In this document: positions 1 to 6,053 of the stretch, piece by piece | How positions within the stretch are numbered: the stretch's first letter is position 1 | Layout of the letters: each line of letters opens with the position of its first letter | Source of the DNA: Chloroflexota bacterium | Lineage (GTDB): Bacteria > Chloroflexota > UBA6077 > CF-72 | Direction of reading: 5' to 3' | Length of the DNA stretch: 6,949 nucleotides | Assembly: GCA_019242065.1 (NCBI GenBank) | Contig: JAFAWJ010000519.1 | Span: forward strand, 1 to 6,949 | Position numbers and translations under genes: made by a program | Notes under the pieces: generated by a model | Databases searched by the model: none | Seen by the model: only the letters and a program-made list of their open reading frames with translations | Told to the model about the DNA's origin: nothing

Positions 1-13
1 CCTGCGTCTGAAA

Positions 14-946
14 GTGAACGTCTCGCTCGCCAGGCTCGGCGCGCTAGCGAATGGTCCGTCCCAGGAATCGGCGCCTGCCTCAGAGGAGGCTGTGAAAGCG
101 ATGGTGGCTCAACTTCTGGAGGTTCAGCATTCTCTCAGTCGCATGCCGCCAACGCCAGACGTTGACGACGCGACAAGCGCGGTTGCGGACGCAATTGGCA
201 CTGTCGCGAATGCCCGCGACACGCAAGTCGATGTCCGGCGGCTGGCTGATCCGGTGTTGGAGGCACTCAACAAGCTCCGGACGGGGCTCGATCAGCCGTC
301 ACAGCGGACGAGGCCGCCGGCCCCCAGTCCGAGCACGGGTGCGGGGAGTAACCAGTCCGGGTTCCGTTCGCCCGAAACTGTTCAGGAAGCGGTAGCCGAA
401 GTGCGGACGTTGCGTCGGCTCATCAGCGAGTTCCGAGACGATCGGAAGGCGGGTCTATTGCGCGCACGAAACTCGCTAGGCGCGACGGTTCTGGCCACGG
501 GCCTGACCGCGTATGCGGTCCTGTGGCTCGCCAACGGTGCTGGTGTCCAGCAAGAGCAGGTACAGGCTGGTTTTGCCTTTTTCTTGATCGGAGCAATCAC
601 CGGCTTGTTCAGTCGACTCTACAATGAGGCCGGCTCGGAGACTGGTGTGGATGACTTCGGACTGTCGTTCATGCGCCTGGTGGCCTCCCCACTCTTGTCC
701 GGAGTTGCCGGGGCACTTGGTGTGGGCGTGGTCGCCGTTGCCGCTGCTCAGACACAGAATGTCTCCACTCCCGCATCGGCGTTGCAGAACGCATTCTCTT
801 TTCCGCTAAGCTCGATTGGACTCCTCACTGCCGCGGCCTTCGGGCTTGCTCCAGGCCTGCTCATCAATCGGTTGACTCAAGCTGGCGAAGACTTCAAGAA
901 GGACCTCAAGAGCAGTGAAGCGCCCGGGCCAAACACCAGCTCCTGA
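14..946 (+). CDS. Hypothetical protein with four transmembrane segments
   Basis: I do not recognise this protein family. The first ~150 residues are hydrophilic and rich in Ala, Glu, Gln and Pro. They include a Pro/Ser/Thr/Gly linker (about residues 93-118) and a charged helical stretch (about 120-150). Four hydrophobic segments follow at roughly 154-174, 184-203, 221-245 and 265-285, and a short charged tail (EDFKKDLK) ends the protein. The layout suggests a cytoplasmic N-terminal domain anchored in the inner membrane by a C-terminal four-helix bundle. No catalytic motif is visible. The GTG at 14 is only the first possible start seen: the frame is open to the left edge (positions 2-13 have no stop) and no ribosome site precedes it, so the gene may begin outside the window. 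It is the only intact-looking gene left of the recombinase debris. Coding potential looks real from codon use; function is unknown. Confidence 0.75.
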   Translation: MNVSLARLGALANGPSQESAPASEEAVKAMVAQLLEVQHSLSRMPPTPDVDDATSAVADAIGTVANARDTQVDVRRLADPVLEALNKLRTGLDQPSQRTRPPAPSPSTGAGSNQSGFRSPETVQEAVAEVRTLRRLISEFRDDRKAGLLRARNSLGATVLATGLTAYAVLWLANGAGVQQEQVQAGFAFFLIGAITGLFSRLYNEAGSETGVDDFGLSFMRLVASPLLSGVAGALGVGVVAVAAAQTQNVSTPASALQNAFSFPLSSIGLLTAAAFGLAPGLLINRLTQAGEDFKKDLKSSEAPGPNTSS

Positions 947-951
947 AAGCC

Positions 952-1170
952 GTGCACACCACGAATGCCGGACCCGGTGTCAACCGCCGTTGGTGGATCA
1001 CGGAGTTGACGAAGAGGACCACGCGTTCACGGACGTACCGGCGCGATCAGAGGGCGTTCAGAGGAGTAGCGCATGGGATCTTGGACGCGCTCGAGACGGC
1101 AAGGCTCGAGGTGGTGTGGATCGATGGCTCGCGCCATGACCCGACCGGAATGAGACCGTGGCGTGCCTGA
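952..1170 (+). CDS. Small unrecognised ORF overlapping the recombinase start
   Basis: This possible 72-residue protein is basic in its first half (RTTRSRTYRRDQ) and has a helical-looking stretch followed by LEVVWIDG. I do not recognise it. The GTG at 952 has only a weak ribosome site (GAAAG), so the start is uncertain. Its TGA (1168-1170) lies inside the first codons of the serine-recombinase remnant that starts at GTG 1163. Such an overlap is common for translationally coupled genes and is the main argument that this was once a real partner of the recombinase. Two other frames are open over part of this stretch, so it could also be chance in GC-rich DNA. Confidence 0.3.
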   Translation: MHTTNAGPGVNRRWWITELTKRTTRSRTYRRDQRAFRGVAHGILDALETARLEVVWIDGSRHDPTGMRPWRA

Positions 1171-1240
1171 GATCCTGGCGGCGCTGTATGCGCGCGTGTC
1201 ATCCGAGCAGCGAGCTGAAGAGCACACGATCGACAGCTCG
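1163..1240 (+). pseudogene. Serine recombinase N-terminal remnant
   Basis: The reading frame from GTG 1163 begins ILAALYARVSSEQRAEE, followed by HTIDSS. This is the start of the large serine recombinase/resolvase catalytic domain: the beta strand, the Y-x-R-V-S motif with the nucleophilic serine, and the Glu/Gln-rich turn before T-I-(E/D)-S. Intact members of the family continue for 300-550 residues. Here the similarity stops after about 26 residues. The frame then runs without a stop into sequence that looks like the end of an unrelated helix-turn-helix domain. It is therefore a truncated gene start, probably left by a deletion that fused it to the next remnant. It cannot encode an active recombinase. 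The exact junction (about 1235-1290) cannot be placed by eye. Confidence 0.65.
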
Positions 1241-1289
1241 AGCGAGGGCATGACAAAGTGGGGGCGGTCAGGCTGCCATGAAGTGCTGA

Positions 1290-1814
1290 TGGATCGGCTG
1301 ATCGGCGGCGGAGTGCCCTACCCGGCTACGCTCCGACGGCTGATCGAGGCGCTGGAATTGCCTGGCGCGGAGCGTGCCACGCTGCTGGCCGTCAGGGGCC
1401 GACCCGCGGCGACCGGCGCGAGGCCGAGCCCGCGCAAGCTGGAGTAGCAGTTGCCGAGCAGCCGGCGCACAATTTGCCACGGCAGCTCACTAGCTTCATC
1501 GGACGCGATCGCGACTTGGCCGAGCTCCAGCATCTCCTGGCGACCGGCCCGCTGCTGACGCTGGTCGGGCCCGGCGGGGTGGGCAAGACCCGCCTGGCCC
1601 TGTGCCTGGCCGAGTCGGTGCGGCCGGCGTATGCCGATGGCGCGTGGCTGGTCGAGCTCGAGGCACTGGCTGATGCGCAGCTCGTGCCTCACGCTGCCGC
1701 AGTGGCCCTCGGGCTGCCGAGCAGCCTGGCCGCCCGCTTGCCCAAACCCTGGTCGAGCGGCTCGGCTCCAAGCACCTCCTACTGCTGCTCGACAATTGCG
1801 AGCACCTGGCGCGC
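1290..1814 (+). pseudogene. Broken HTH/NB-ARC-type ATPase transcriptional regulator
   Basis: Three frames together rebuild the front of an AfsR/LuxR-type ATPase regulator. Positions 1290-1400 give the tail of an XRE-type helix-turn-helix domain (PYPATLRRLIEALELPGAER, then ATLLA). After a frame change between about 1395 and 1440, positions from 1456 read EQPAHNLPRQLTSFIGRDRD, the usual linker into the ATPase, then GPGGVGKT (Walker A, 1567-1590) and a WLVELEALAD stretch. After a second frame change near 1716-1730, the third frame reads LAQTLVERLGSKHLLLLLDN and CEHLAR (Walker B, 1776-1793). The coding similarity ends exactly at 1814; the next three bases (TGA) are both a stop and the first bases of the insertion sequence. 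Intact relatives run to 700-1000 residues with C-terminal TPR-like and often LuxR domains. None of that remainder is found right of the element. Two frameshifts, a missing N-terminus and a missing C-terminus make it a dead gene. Confidence 0.8.
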
Positions 1815-1834
1815 TGACTCACGAAAAAAGACAC
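1815..1834 (+). repeat. Left terminal inverted repeat (IRL)
   Basis: TGACTCACGAAAAAAGACAC pairs with the right end at 4178-4198, with two mismatches and one gap. An inner copy of the core, TGCCTCA, lies at 1849-1855 on the same strand, 34 bp further in. Two spaced copies of one motif per end is a common arrangement for transposase binding sites. Confidence 0.85.
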
Positions 1835-1865
1835 TCAGCTGAGGGATTTGCCTCATCAAAGATGA

Positions 1866-1891
1866 CACCCTGCGGGTGCGCCTGAGGGCGC
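1866..1891. other. Two adjacent hairpins in the left end of the element
   Basis: CACCC(1866-1870)-TGC-GGGTG(1874-1878) and GCGCC(1878-1882)-TGAG-GGCGC(1887-1891) are perfect 5-bp GC-rich stems. They sit between IRL and the transposase ribosome site and share one base (G1878), so both cannot form in full at once. There is no T-tract, so they are not a standard intrinsic terminator. They could dampen translation of transcripts entering from outside, as leader hairpins do in several insertion sequences; that role is inference. Confidence 0.4.
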
Positions 1892-1919
1892 GCACGGAGG
1901 GCACCAGGTGAGGTCGTCC

Positions 1920-3557
1920 ATGAGTCTTGTGGCCAAACGCGAGCTGCTGGTTCAAGTCGCTCCTCGGTATGTCGAGGGCTGTCGGCACCAACGCCGAAGC
2001 ATCCTCGACGAGTTCGTGGCGGCGACTGGCTACGAGCGCAAGTACGCGATTCGGTTGCTGAACGGCCCGGTTCGCTTGCCAGCCGCAATTCAGCGGGAGC
2101 GGAAGCCGCGATACGGCGCCGCCGTGCGGGAGGCGCTGATGCTGGTCTGGCGAGCCGCCAACGGCATTTGCAGCAAGCGCCTGATGCCGTTTTTGCCTGA
2201 GCTGGTCCCGATTCTCGAACGACACGGTCATCTCAACATCGACCCTTCCGTGCGGGCCCAATTGCTGAGCATGAGTGCGGCCACGGCCGACCGCATGGTG
2301 CGTCGCCTACGAGATGCCGATCGTCCACACGGCATCAGCACGACCAAACCTGGCCGACTGCTCAAGCGCCAGGTGCCGGTGCGAACGTTCAGCGAGTGGA
2401 GCGATCTTCGGCCTGGCTTCTTTGAGGCCGACCTGGTCGCCCACTGTGGCGGCTATACCGATGGTGCGTTCCTGTACACGCTGTGTCTGACCGATGTGGC
2501 GACCGGCTGGACGGAATGCTTGCCACTGCTGCACCGCGTCCCATCGGAAGTGGTGCAGGCGGTGCGCCAGGTGCGGCGGTTGCTGCCGTTTCCGTTGCTT
2601 GGCTTCGACTCCGACAATGGGCACGAGTTCATCAACTTCGAGCTCGTCGCCTACTGCGAACAAGAGCAGATCACCTTCACCCGTGGACGGGTGGCGAACA
2701 AGAATGACCAGTGCTTCATCGAACAGAAGAATGGATCGATCGTACGTCAGTTAGTGGGCTACGACCGGTTCGAAGGCCAGCGCGCGTATCGCCAGTTGGC
2801 GGAGCTGTATCGAGCCGTCAGGCTGTACATCAATTTCTTCCAGCCGTCGCTCAAACTGCGCACCAAGCGGCGCTCTGGCGCGCACGTGTCGCGGACCTAC
2901 CACCCGGCCCAGACGCCTTTCCAGCGGCTGTTGGTCAGTGGTGTGCTCAGCACCTCAGCACGCCAGCGGCTCGAGGACGTCTACCAGGCATTCGACCCAG
3001 TCCGATTGCTGCGCCAGCTCGAAACGCTGCAAGATGCGCTGTGGCGGCACGCCGTGTACCGCACCCACGGCACCCAAGTCGGGTACGCGCATCCACGCGC
3101 AGAACTCGTCGACGTCGGCTTCGACGTGACCACCTGTGGGCTGGGTCTTGATGCCGGCGACGGCACCCCGTCTGTCGATCGCCGAGGAGCGGCGCCACCT
3201 ACTCCGCATCGCAAGTATCGACGGACAAAGAAGTCGCTGGGGCCGCGCATGTATCGGACGCGCAAGGATCCCTTCGAGTCGGTGTGGGATGAGGTTCGCA
3301 GCTGGCTCGAGGCTGAGCCGGAGCGGACGGTCAAGTCCGTGTTCGTGCGACTGCAGGCCAAGTATCCCGGTCAGTACCCCGACTGTCAGCTCCGCACCTT
3401 GCATCGGCACGTCGCCGTCTGGCGGGCTGGCGTCATCCTGACGTTCGACGAGCAGTGGTTGGCGGAGGACACGCCGGTCGGTCGATCCCTGCCACGCGCA
3501 TTGCGGGCAAGTACAGCAGCGCATCTCCAACTGCCGACCGCGGAGCATTCCGCATGA
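1920..3557 (+). CDS. DD(35)E (rve-fold) transposase with C-terminal extension
   Basis: The 545-residue protein cuts and joins the ends of the element. Residues 1-135 are a helical, basic DNA-binding region (AKRELL..., ILDEFVAATGYERKYAIRLL). The RNase H-like integrase core covers about 165-310. Its likely catalytic triad is D171 (FFEADLVAHC), D232 (FDSDNGHEF) and E268 (CFIEQKN), with 35 residues between the second Asp and the Glu. A conserved post-core block follows (VGYDRFEG, RLYINFFQPSLKL, RSGAHVSRTYHPAQTPFQRLL). A low-complexity linker (about 405-445) leads to TRKDPFESVWDEV...VKSVFVRLQ...QLRTLHRHVAVWRA, which resembles the N-terminal helical domain of IS21 IstA. I chose ATG 1920 because GGTGA at 1907-1911 lies 8 bases upstream. 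GTG 1908, four codons earlier, also has a good site (GGAGG at 1896-1900) and cannot be excluded. The gene appears intact, with no internal stop. Confidence 0.9.
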   Translation: MSLVAKRELLVQVAPRYVEGCRHQRRSILDEFVAATGYERKYAIRLLNGPVRLPAAIQRERKPRYGAAVREALMLVWRAANGICSKRLMPFLPELVPILERHGHLNIDPSVRAQLLSMSAATADRMVRRLRDADRPHGISTTKPGRLLKRQVPVRTFSEWSDLRPGFFEADLVAHCGGYTDGAFLYTLCLTDVATGWTECLPLLHRVPSEVVQAVRQVRRLLPFPLLGFDSDNGHEFINFELVAYCEQEQITFTRGRVANKNDQCFIEQKNGSIVRQLVGYDRFEGQRAYRQLAELYRAVRLYINFFQPSLKLRTKRRSGAHVSRTYHPAQTPFQRLLVSGVLSTSARQRLEDVYQAFDPVRLLRQLETLQDALWRHAVYRTHGTQVGYAHPRAELVDVGFDVTTCGLGLDAGDGTPSVDRRGAAPPTPHRKYRRTKKSLGPRMYRTRKDPFESVWDEVRSWLEAEPERTVKSVFVRLQAKYPGQYPDCQLRTLHRHVAVWRAGVILTFDEQWLAEDTPVGRSLPRALRASTAAHLQLPTAEHSA

Positions 3558-3949
3558 ACCGGGATCACCAAGCGCAGATTCCCTTGCGTTACGGTCCGCG
3601 TTACGCCACCTCAGACACGGAACCCCGACGCGCCTGCCCAATGTGCGGCTCACCGCTGACGAGCCCACGCGCGCGCTTTTGTAGTGCGGCCTGCAAGCAA
3701 CTGGCGTACCGGTTGCGCCACCTGCCTGCCGCAGCATCCGATCTCACGGAGCTGCGGCAGGACCTTCAGCACCGGCGAGTCCTGACAACTCACACGGTCT
3801 ACGAGTGTCCAAGTTGTGGTGATCGCTTGGTTGGCCAGCGCCGCTGTTCAGCCTGTGGCTTGTTTTGCCGATCGCTCGGCTTGGGCGGCCACTGTCCGGA
3901 TTGTGACGCGTCGATCGTGTTCGCCGAGGTATTGGACAACGACGCTTGA
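3554..3949 (+). CDS. IS-borne zinc-ribbon protein
   Basis: The 131-residue protein has three cysteine clusters. The first is C28-x2-C31-x11-C43-x3-C47 (ACPMCGSPL...RFCSAACKQLAYRLR), of the type seen in small nucleic-acid-binding zinc ribbons. The second is C85-x2-C88-x9-C98-x2-C101 (ECPSCGD...CSACG). The third is C105 with C114-x2-C117 (HCPDC). The first cluster is followed by a basic patch, and the two halves are joined by a helical Leu/Gln/Arg stretch. Its ATG overlaps the transposase TGA as ATGA (3554-3557), so it is probably translated by termination-reinitiation at a set ratio to the transposase. It lies wholly inside the inverted repeats and moves with the element. A role as DNA- or RNA-binding accessory factor or regulator of transposition is inference. 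The same frame is open upstream to 3455, but ATG 3554 is the sensible start. Confidence 0.8.
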   Translation: MNRDHQAQIPLRYGPRYATSDTEPRRACPMCGSPLTSPRARFCSAACKQLAYRLRHLPAAASDLTELRQDLQHRRVLTTHTVYECPSCGDRLVGQRRCSACGLFCRSLGLGGHCPDCDASIVFAEVLDNDA

Positions 3950-3983
3950 ACGCACGGCTGTCTATTCACTCGACTCAATGGGT

Positions 3984-4055
3984 GGGGCGGGGAAATGCCG
4001 TCCTGTTAGCTCAGGACTTGGACAAACCTGCGGTTTGCCCACAGTTCCCCACCCC
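3984..4055. other. Three-helix (cloverleaf-like) structure in the IS tail
   Basis: An outer stem pairs 3984-3994 with 4045-4055: GGGG/CCCC, one C-A mismatch, then GGGGAA/TTCCCC. It encloses two perfect inner hairpins: GTCCTG(4000-4005)-TTAGCT-CAGGAC(4012-4017) and CAAACC(4023-4028)-TGC-GGTTTG(4032-4037). It lies 34 bp after the zinc-ribbon stop. It could fold as RNA at the 3' end of the transposase message or as a cruciform in single-stranded DNA. It is not a tRNA: there is no T-arm or proper D-arm. There is no T-tract for intrinsic termination. Function is unknown. Confidence 0.5.
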
Positions 4056-4136
4056 CGACTACGACGACGGTTCCCGTCCGCCGGTCGAGGCCCAGCACCA
4101 ACTCCAGTAGGCGATGCAGCTGATATAGTTTCTCCG

Positions 4137-4155
4137 CCGGGAGTGTTATTCCCGG
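4137..4155. other. Hairpin near the right end of the element
   Basis: CCGGGA(4137-4142), a 7-base loop (GTGTTAT) and TCCCGG(4150-4155) form a perfect 6-bp stem. It ends one base before the inner TGAGGCA motif of the right end (4157-4163). It may limit read-through into the end or shape the transposase complex. No role can be shown from sequence alone. Confidence 0.4.
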
Positions 4156-4177
4156 TGAGGCAATGGTCTGAGCTTCG

Positions 4178-4198
4178 GTGTCTTTCTCTCGTGAGGCA
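4178..4198 (-). repeat. Right terminal inverted repeat (IRR)
   Basis: The complement begins TGCCTCACGA and ends AAAGACAC, matching IRL with two mismatches and one extra base. The inner copy of the motif is TGAGGCA at 4157-4163 (TGCCTCA on the minus strand), about 35 bp further in, mirroring the left end. The bases right of 4198 (GTACGG) do not repeat those left of 1815. Confidence 0.85.
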
Positions 4199-4345
4199 GT
4201 ACGGTGGACAGACCCATTGACTTTGAACAATCATTCTTCCGGTAGTGAGTGACACCGGCATATACGCTGATCGGCCGTTCAACAACACGTCATGCATGAT
4301 TGAGTTCCTCACGGCATGGCAGCCGGCAGGGGCGGGCCAGGGCTG
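4199..4345. other. Short intergenic stretch between the IS and the transporter gene
   Basis: These 147 bp lie downstream of the right end of the element and after the stop of the minus-strand transporter gene. I see no gene and no continuation of the ATPase remnant that the element appears to interrupt. It contains a 10-bp palindrome, TCATGCATGA (4290-4299), and somewhat more A+T than its surroundings. Confidence 0.5.
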
Positions 4346-4359
4346 TCAGCCCGGCTGCC
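4318..4359 (-). other. Inverted repeat across the end of the transporter gene
   Basis: GGCAGCCGG (4318-4326) and CCGGCTGCC (4351-4359) pair perfectly over 9 bp around the transporter stop codon. A small inner repeat (GGCTG-T-CAGCC) lies at 4341-4351. There is no run of T after it on the minus strand, so it is not a textbook intrinsic terminator. It could protect the 3' end of the message or be chance in GC-rich DNA. Confidence 0.3.
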
Positions 4360-5983
4360 CGAGCGCGAGCTGGACGACTTTGACAATGAGCAGCAGCGCC
4401 GCGATCAGCAGGTAGCCGCGCAGCACCAGCATGCCGACCTTGCGGGTCGTGGACCACACCGGCCGGTGCAGCGTCGCGAGTGGCGGCATGCGCCAGGTGT
4501 CGCGGTCCATGGCAGGTGAGGGCCCGGTGTGGCGCGCGCCGCGCAGCTCGAAGGCGCCGATCACCAGCAGACCGATCAGCGTCGCACCACCCAGCATGCT
4601 AGCCACCAGCGTGCCGTCCAGATCCGGGAACAACGTCCTCACCACCAGGATCAGCGAGAGCATCACCAGCACGCCGACAATGACGCTGGCCACCACATTG
4701 AGCCAGCGCGGATTGGTCCAGGGCCCAAGCACTTCGCGGTCGTTGCACAACAGCAGCAGGAAGACCGTGGCGCTGGGCAGCAGCACGCCCGCCAGTGCCT
4801 GGACAGCCAGCGTGAGCAGTCCGAGGGGAGCATTCGGGATGAGCACGATTCCAGCGGCCAGTACGACCAGGCCGGCGTAGATGGCATAGAAGCCACGCGC
4901 GTCGCCCACACCTCGATGGAGCGAGTGCTTGATGCCGAACACATCGCCAAACGCGTAGGAGGTTGCCAGCGTCACCGCGGCTGCCCCGATGATGGCGGCA
5001 TCCAGCAGAAACACCGCGAACAGATTGCCCGCGACCGGTCCGACGGTCTGGGCCAGAGCAGTTGCGACTCCACCGGCGTCGGTGAATTGCCCAGCGAATT
5101 CAGTACCAGCCAATCCGAAAGCGGCAGCGATCAGCAGCGCGGCTGCACCAATCTCGGTCACGATTGAGCCAAGGAAGGTGTCCCAGCGCTCGTAGTTGAG
5201 CCAGCGATGCGTGATGCGCTTGTCGACCACGTTGGACTGCTGGAAGAACAGCTGCCAGGGAGCGACTGTGGTGCCCACGATGCCGACGATCAATAGCAGC
5301 GCGGTCGAGTCCACACCGCCCTGAACGCCGGGCACAAACGTATCGTGCAGCACCTGGCCCCAGTCGGGATGCACGACGAGCGCCAGCGGAATCGCGAGCA
5401 GGTTGAAGGCCATGAACACGTACATGAAGCGTTCCCAGCGGCGGAAGCTGCCGGTGACGGTGACAGCAATCAGGGCAAGGGCGGCAACCGGCACGGACAG
5501 CAGCGGGCTGACGCCGAAGTAGCTCATGGCCAGACTGACGCCGATGAACTCGGTGACGAGCGTCAGGAAATTGAGAATAAACAGGTCGCCCACCGAGAAC
5601 GCGCCCCAGAACCTGCCGAAGCGCTCCAGGATCAGCCGCGCGTGTCCGACGCCGGTCACTGCGCCGAGTCGAACGCACATCTCCTGATTGACGATCAGCA
5701 CAGGAATCAGCAGCAACAGCGTCCACAACAGGGTGGTGCCATAGTTCTGACCTGCCTGCGCGTAGGTAGCCACCCCACCGGCGTCGTTGTCGCCGACCAT
5801 GACGATCAGACCTGGGCCCATGATCGCCAGCAGGGTGAGCAGTCGCGCCCGCCAGGAGTAGCGCGGCGCAATATCGTGCTGGCGCACCGTGCCGAGTGCG
5901 CCGCGTATGTCGCCCAGATGGGCGGTGTCCAGAACTGCTGACTGGCGGCCCGCGCCCGCCAGCGTGTTGACTTCCGTGGCCAT
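4346..5983 (-). CDS. Divergent NRAMP-family divalent metal transporter
   Basis: This 545-residue inner-membrane protein has the NRAMP (SLC11) fold pattern: GPGLIVMVGDNDAGGVATY in the first transmembrane helix and GIVGTTVAPWQLFFQQSNVV in the sixth, with about eleven to twelve hydrophobic helices. Typical members move Mn2+, Fe2+ or other divalent ions with protons. The usual metal-site motifs are altered: DPGN reads DAGG (D67 kept, Asn replaced by G70) and MPHN reads APWQ (241-244), so the methionine and histidine are gone. The protein is about 100 residues longer than ordinary MntH. It has a ~45-residue hydrophilic N-terminus and a C-terminal extension (about 480-545) with an extra helix. I chose ATG at 5983 because GAGGAG (5991-5996 on the complement) lies 7 bases upstream; a TTG at 6010 is in frame but has no such site. 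It might carry Mg2+ or another ion rather than Mn2+/Fe2+. The substrate is unproven. Confidence 0.88.
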   Translation of the reverse strand: MATEVNTLAGAGRQSAVLDTAHLGDIRGALGTVRQHDIAPRYSWRARLLTLLAIMGPGLIVMVGDNDAGGVATYAQAGQNYGTTLLWTLLLLIPVLIVNQEMCVRLGAVTGVGHARLILERFGRFWGAFSVGDLFILNFLTLVTEFIGVSLAMSYFGVSPLLSVPVAALALIAVTVTGSFRRWERFMYVFMAFNLLAIPLALVVHPDWGQVLHDTFVPGVQGGVDSTALLLIVGIVGTTVAPWQLFFQQSNVVDKRITHRWLNYERWDTFLGSIVTEIGAAALLIAAAFGLAGTEFAGQFTDAGGVATALAQTVGPVAGNLFAVFLLDAAIIGAAAVTLATSYAFGDVFGIKHSLHRGVGDARGFYAIYAGLVVLAAGIVLIPNAPLGLLTLAVQALAGVLLPSATVFLLLLCNDREVLGPWTNPRWLNVVASVIVGVLVMLSLILVVRTLFPDLDGTLVASMLGGATLIGLLVIGAFELRGARHTGPSPAMDRDTWRMPPLATLHRPVWSTTRKVGMLVLRGYLLIAALLLIVKVVQLALGQPG

Positions 5984-6033
5984 TGGAGTGCTCCTCGCAT
6001 CGCGCTTCAAAGCACGCGCGTTGCCCGAGCACC

Positions 6034-6053
6034 TCCGTCAGGTCAGTCCGTCA
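6034..6053 (-). promoter_or_regulatory. Tandem TGACGGA repeat upstream of the transporter
   Basis: On the minus strand TGACGGA occurs twice with a 13-bp period (complements of 6047-6053 and 6034-6040), with CTGACC between. The repeat lies 51-70 bp before the transporter ATG. The distal copy begins a TTGACG that resembles a -35 box, but no good -10 hexamer follows at 16-18 bp. It could be an operator for a metal-responsive repressor or activator; this is inference from position and repetition only. Confidence 0.25.

Larger units (their letters stand above)
1815..4198 (+). mobile_element. Two-gene DDE insertion sequence with imperfect terminal inverted repeats
   Basis: The element is bounded by matching ends: 1815-1834 (TGACTCACGAAAAAAGACAC) and the complement of 4178-4198 (starts TGCCTCACGAGAG, ends AAAGACAC). 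These agree at 18 of 21 aligned columns, with one gap. Inside are a DD35E transposase gene, a start-stop-overlapping zinc-ribbon gene and about 249 bp of non-coding tail with hairpins. The left boundary coincides with the point where the ATPase remnant stops, which independently supports it. Flanking bases (left ...CGCGC, right GTACGG...) show no target duplication. I cannot assign the element to an ISfinder family with certainty. The rve-type core plus an IS21-like segment would fit an unclassified or ISNCY-like group. Confidence 0.85.

Noticed and set aside
2955..3737. 260-codon minus-strand frame opposite the transposase.
   Set aside because: It is a shadow of the transposase and zinc-ribbon genes, both of which have family motifs on the plus strand.
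3984..4055. tRNA-like reading of the cloverleaf (contains TTAGCTCAG).
   Set aside because: There is no matching D-stem, no anticodon arm of the right size and no T-loop. The resemblance is limited to a few bases.
3962..4312. Minus-strand open frames across the right tail of the element (about 116 and 74 codons).
   Set aside because: They cross the right inverted repeat and the three-helix structure and have no ribosome site or recognisable product. GC-rich DNA readily leaves such frames open.
4529..5167. Long plus-strand frame opposite the transporter, rich in Gln, His, Glu and Arg.
   Set aside because: It is the antisense shadow of hydrophobic membrane codons. The minus-strand frame has clear NRAMP motifs and a ribosome site.
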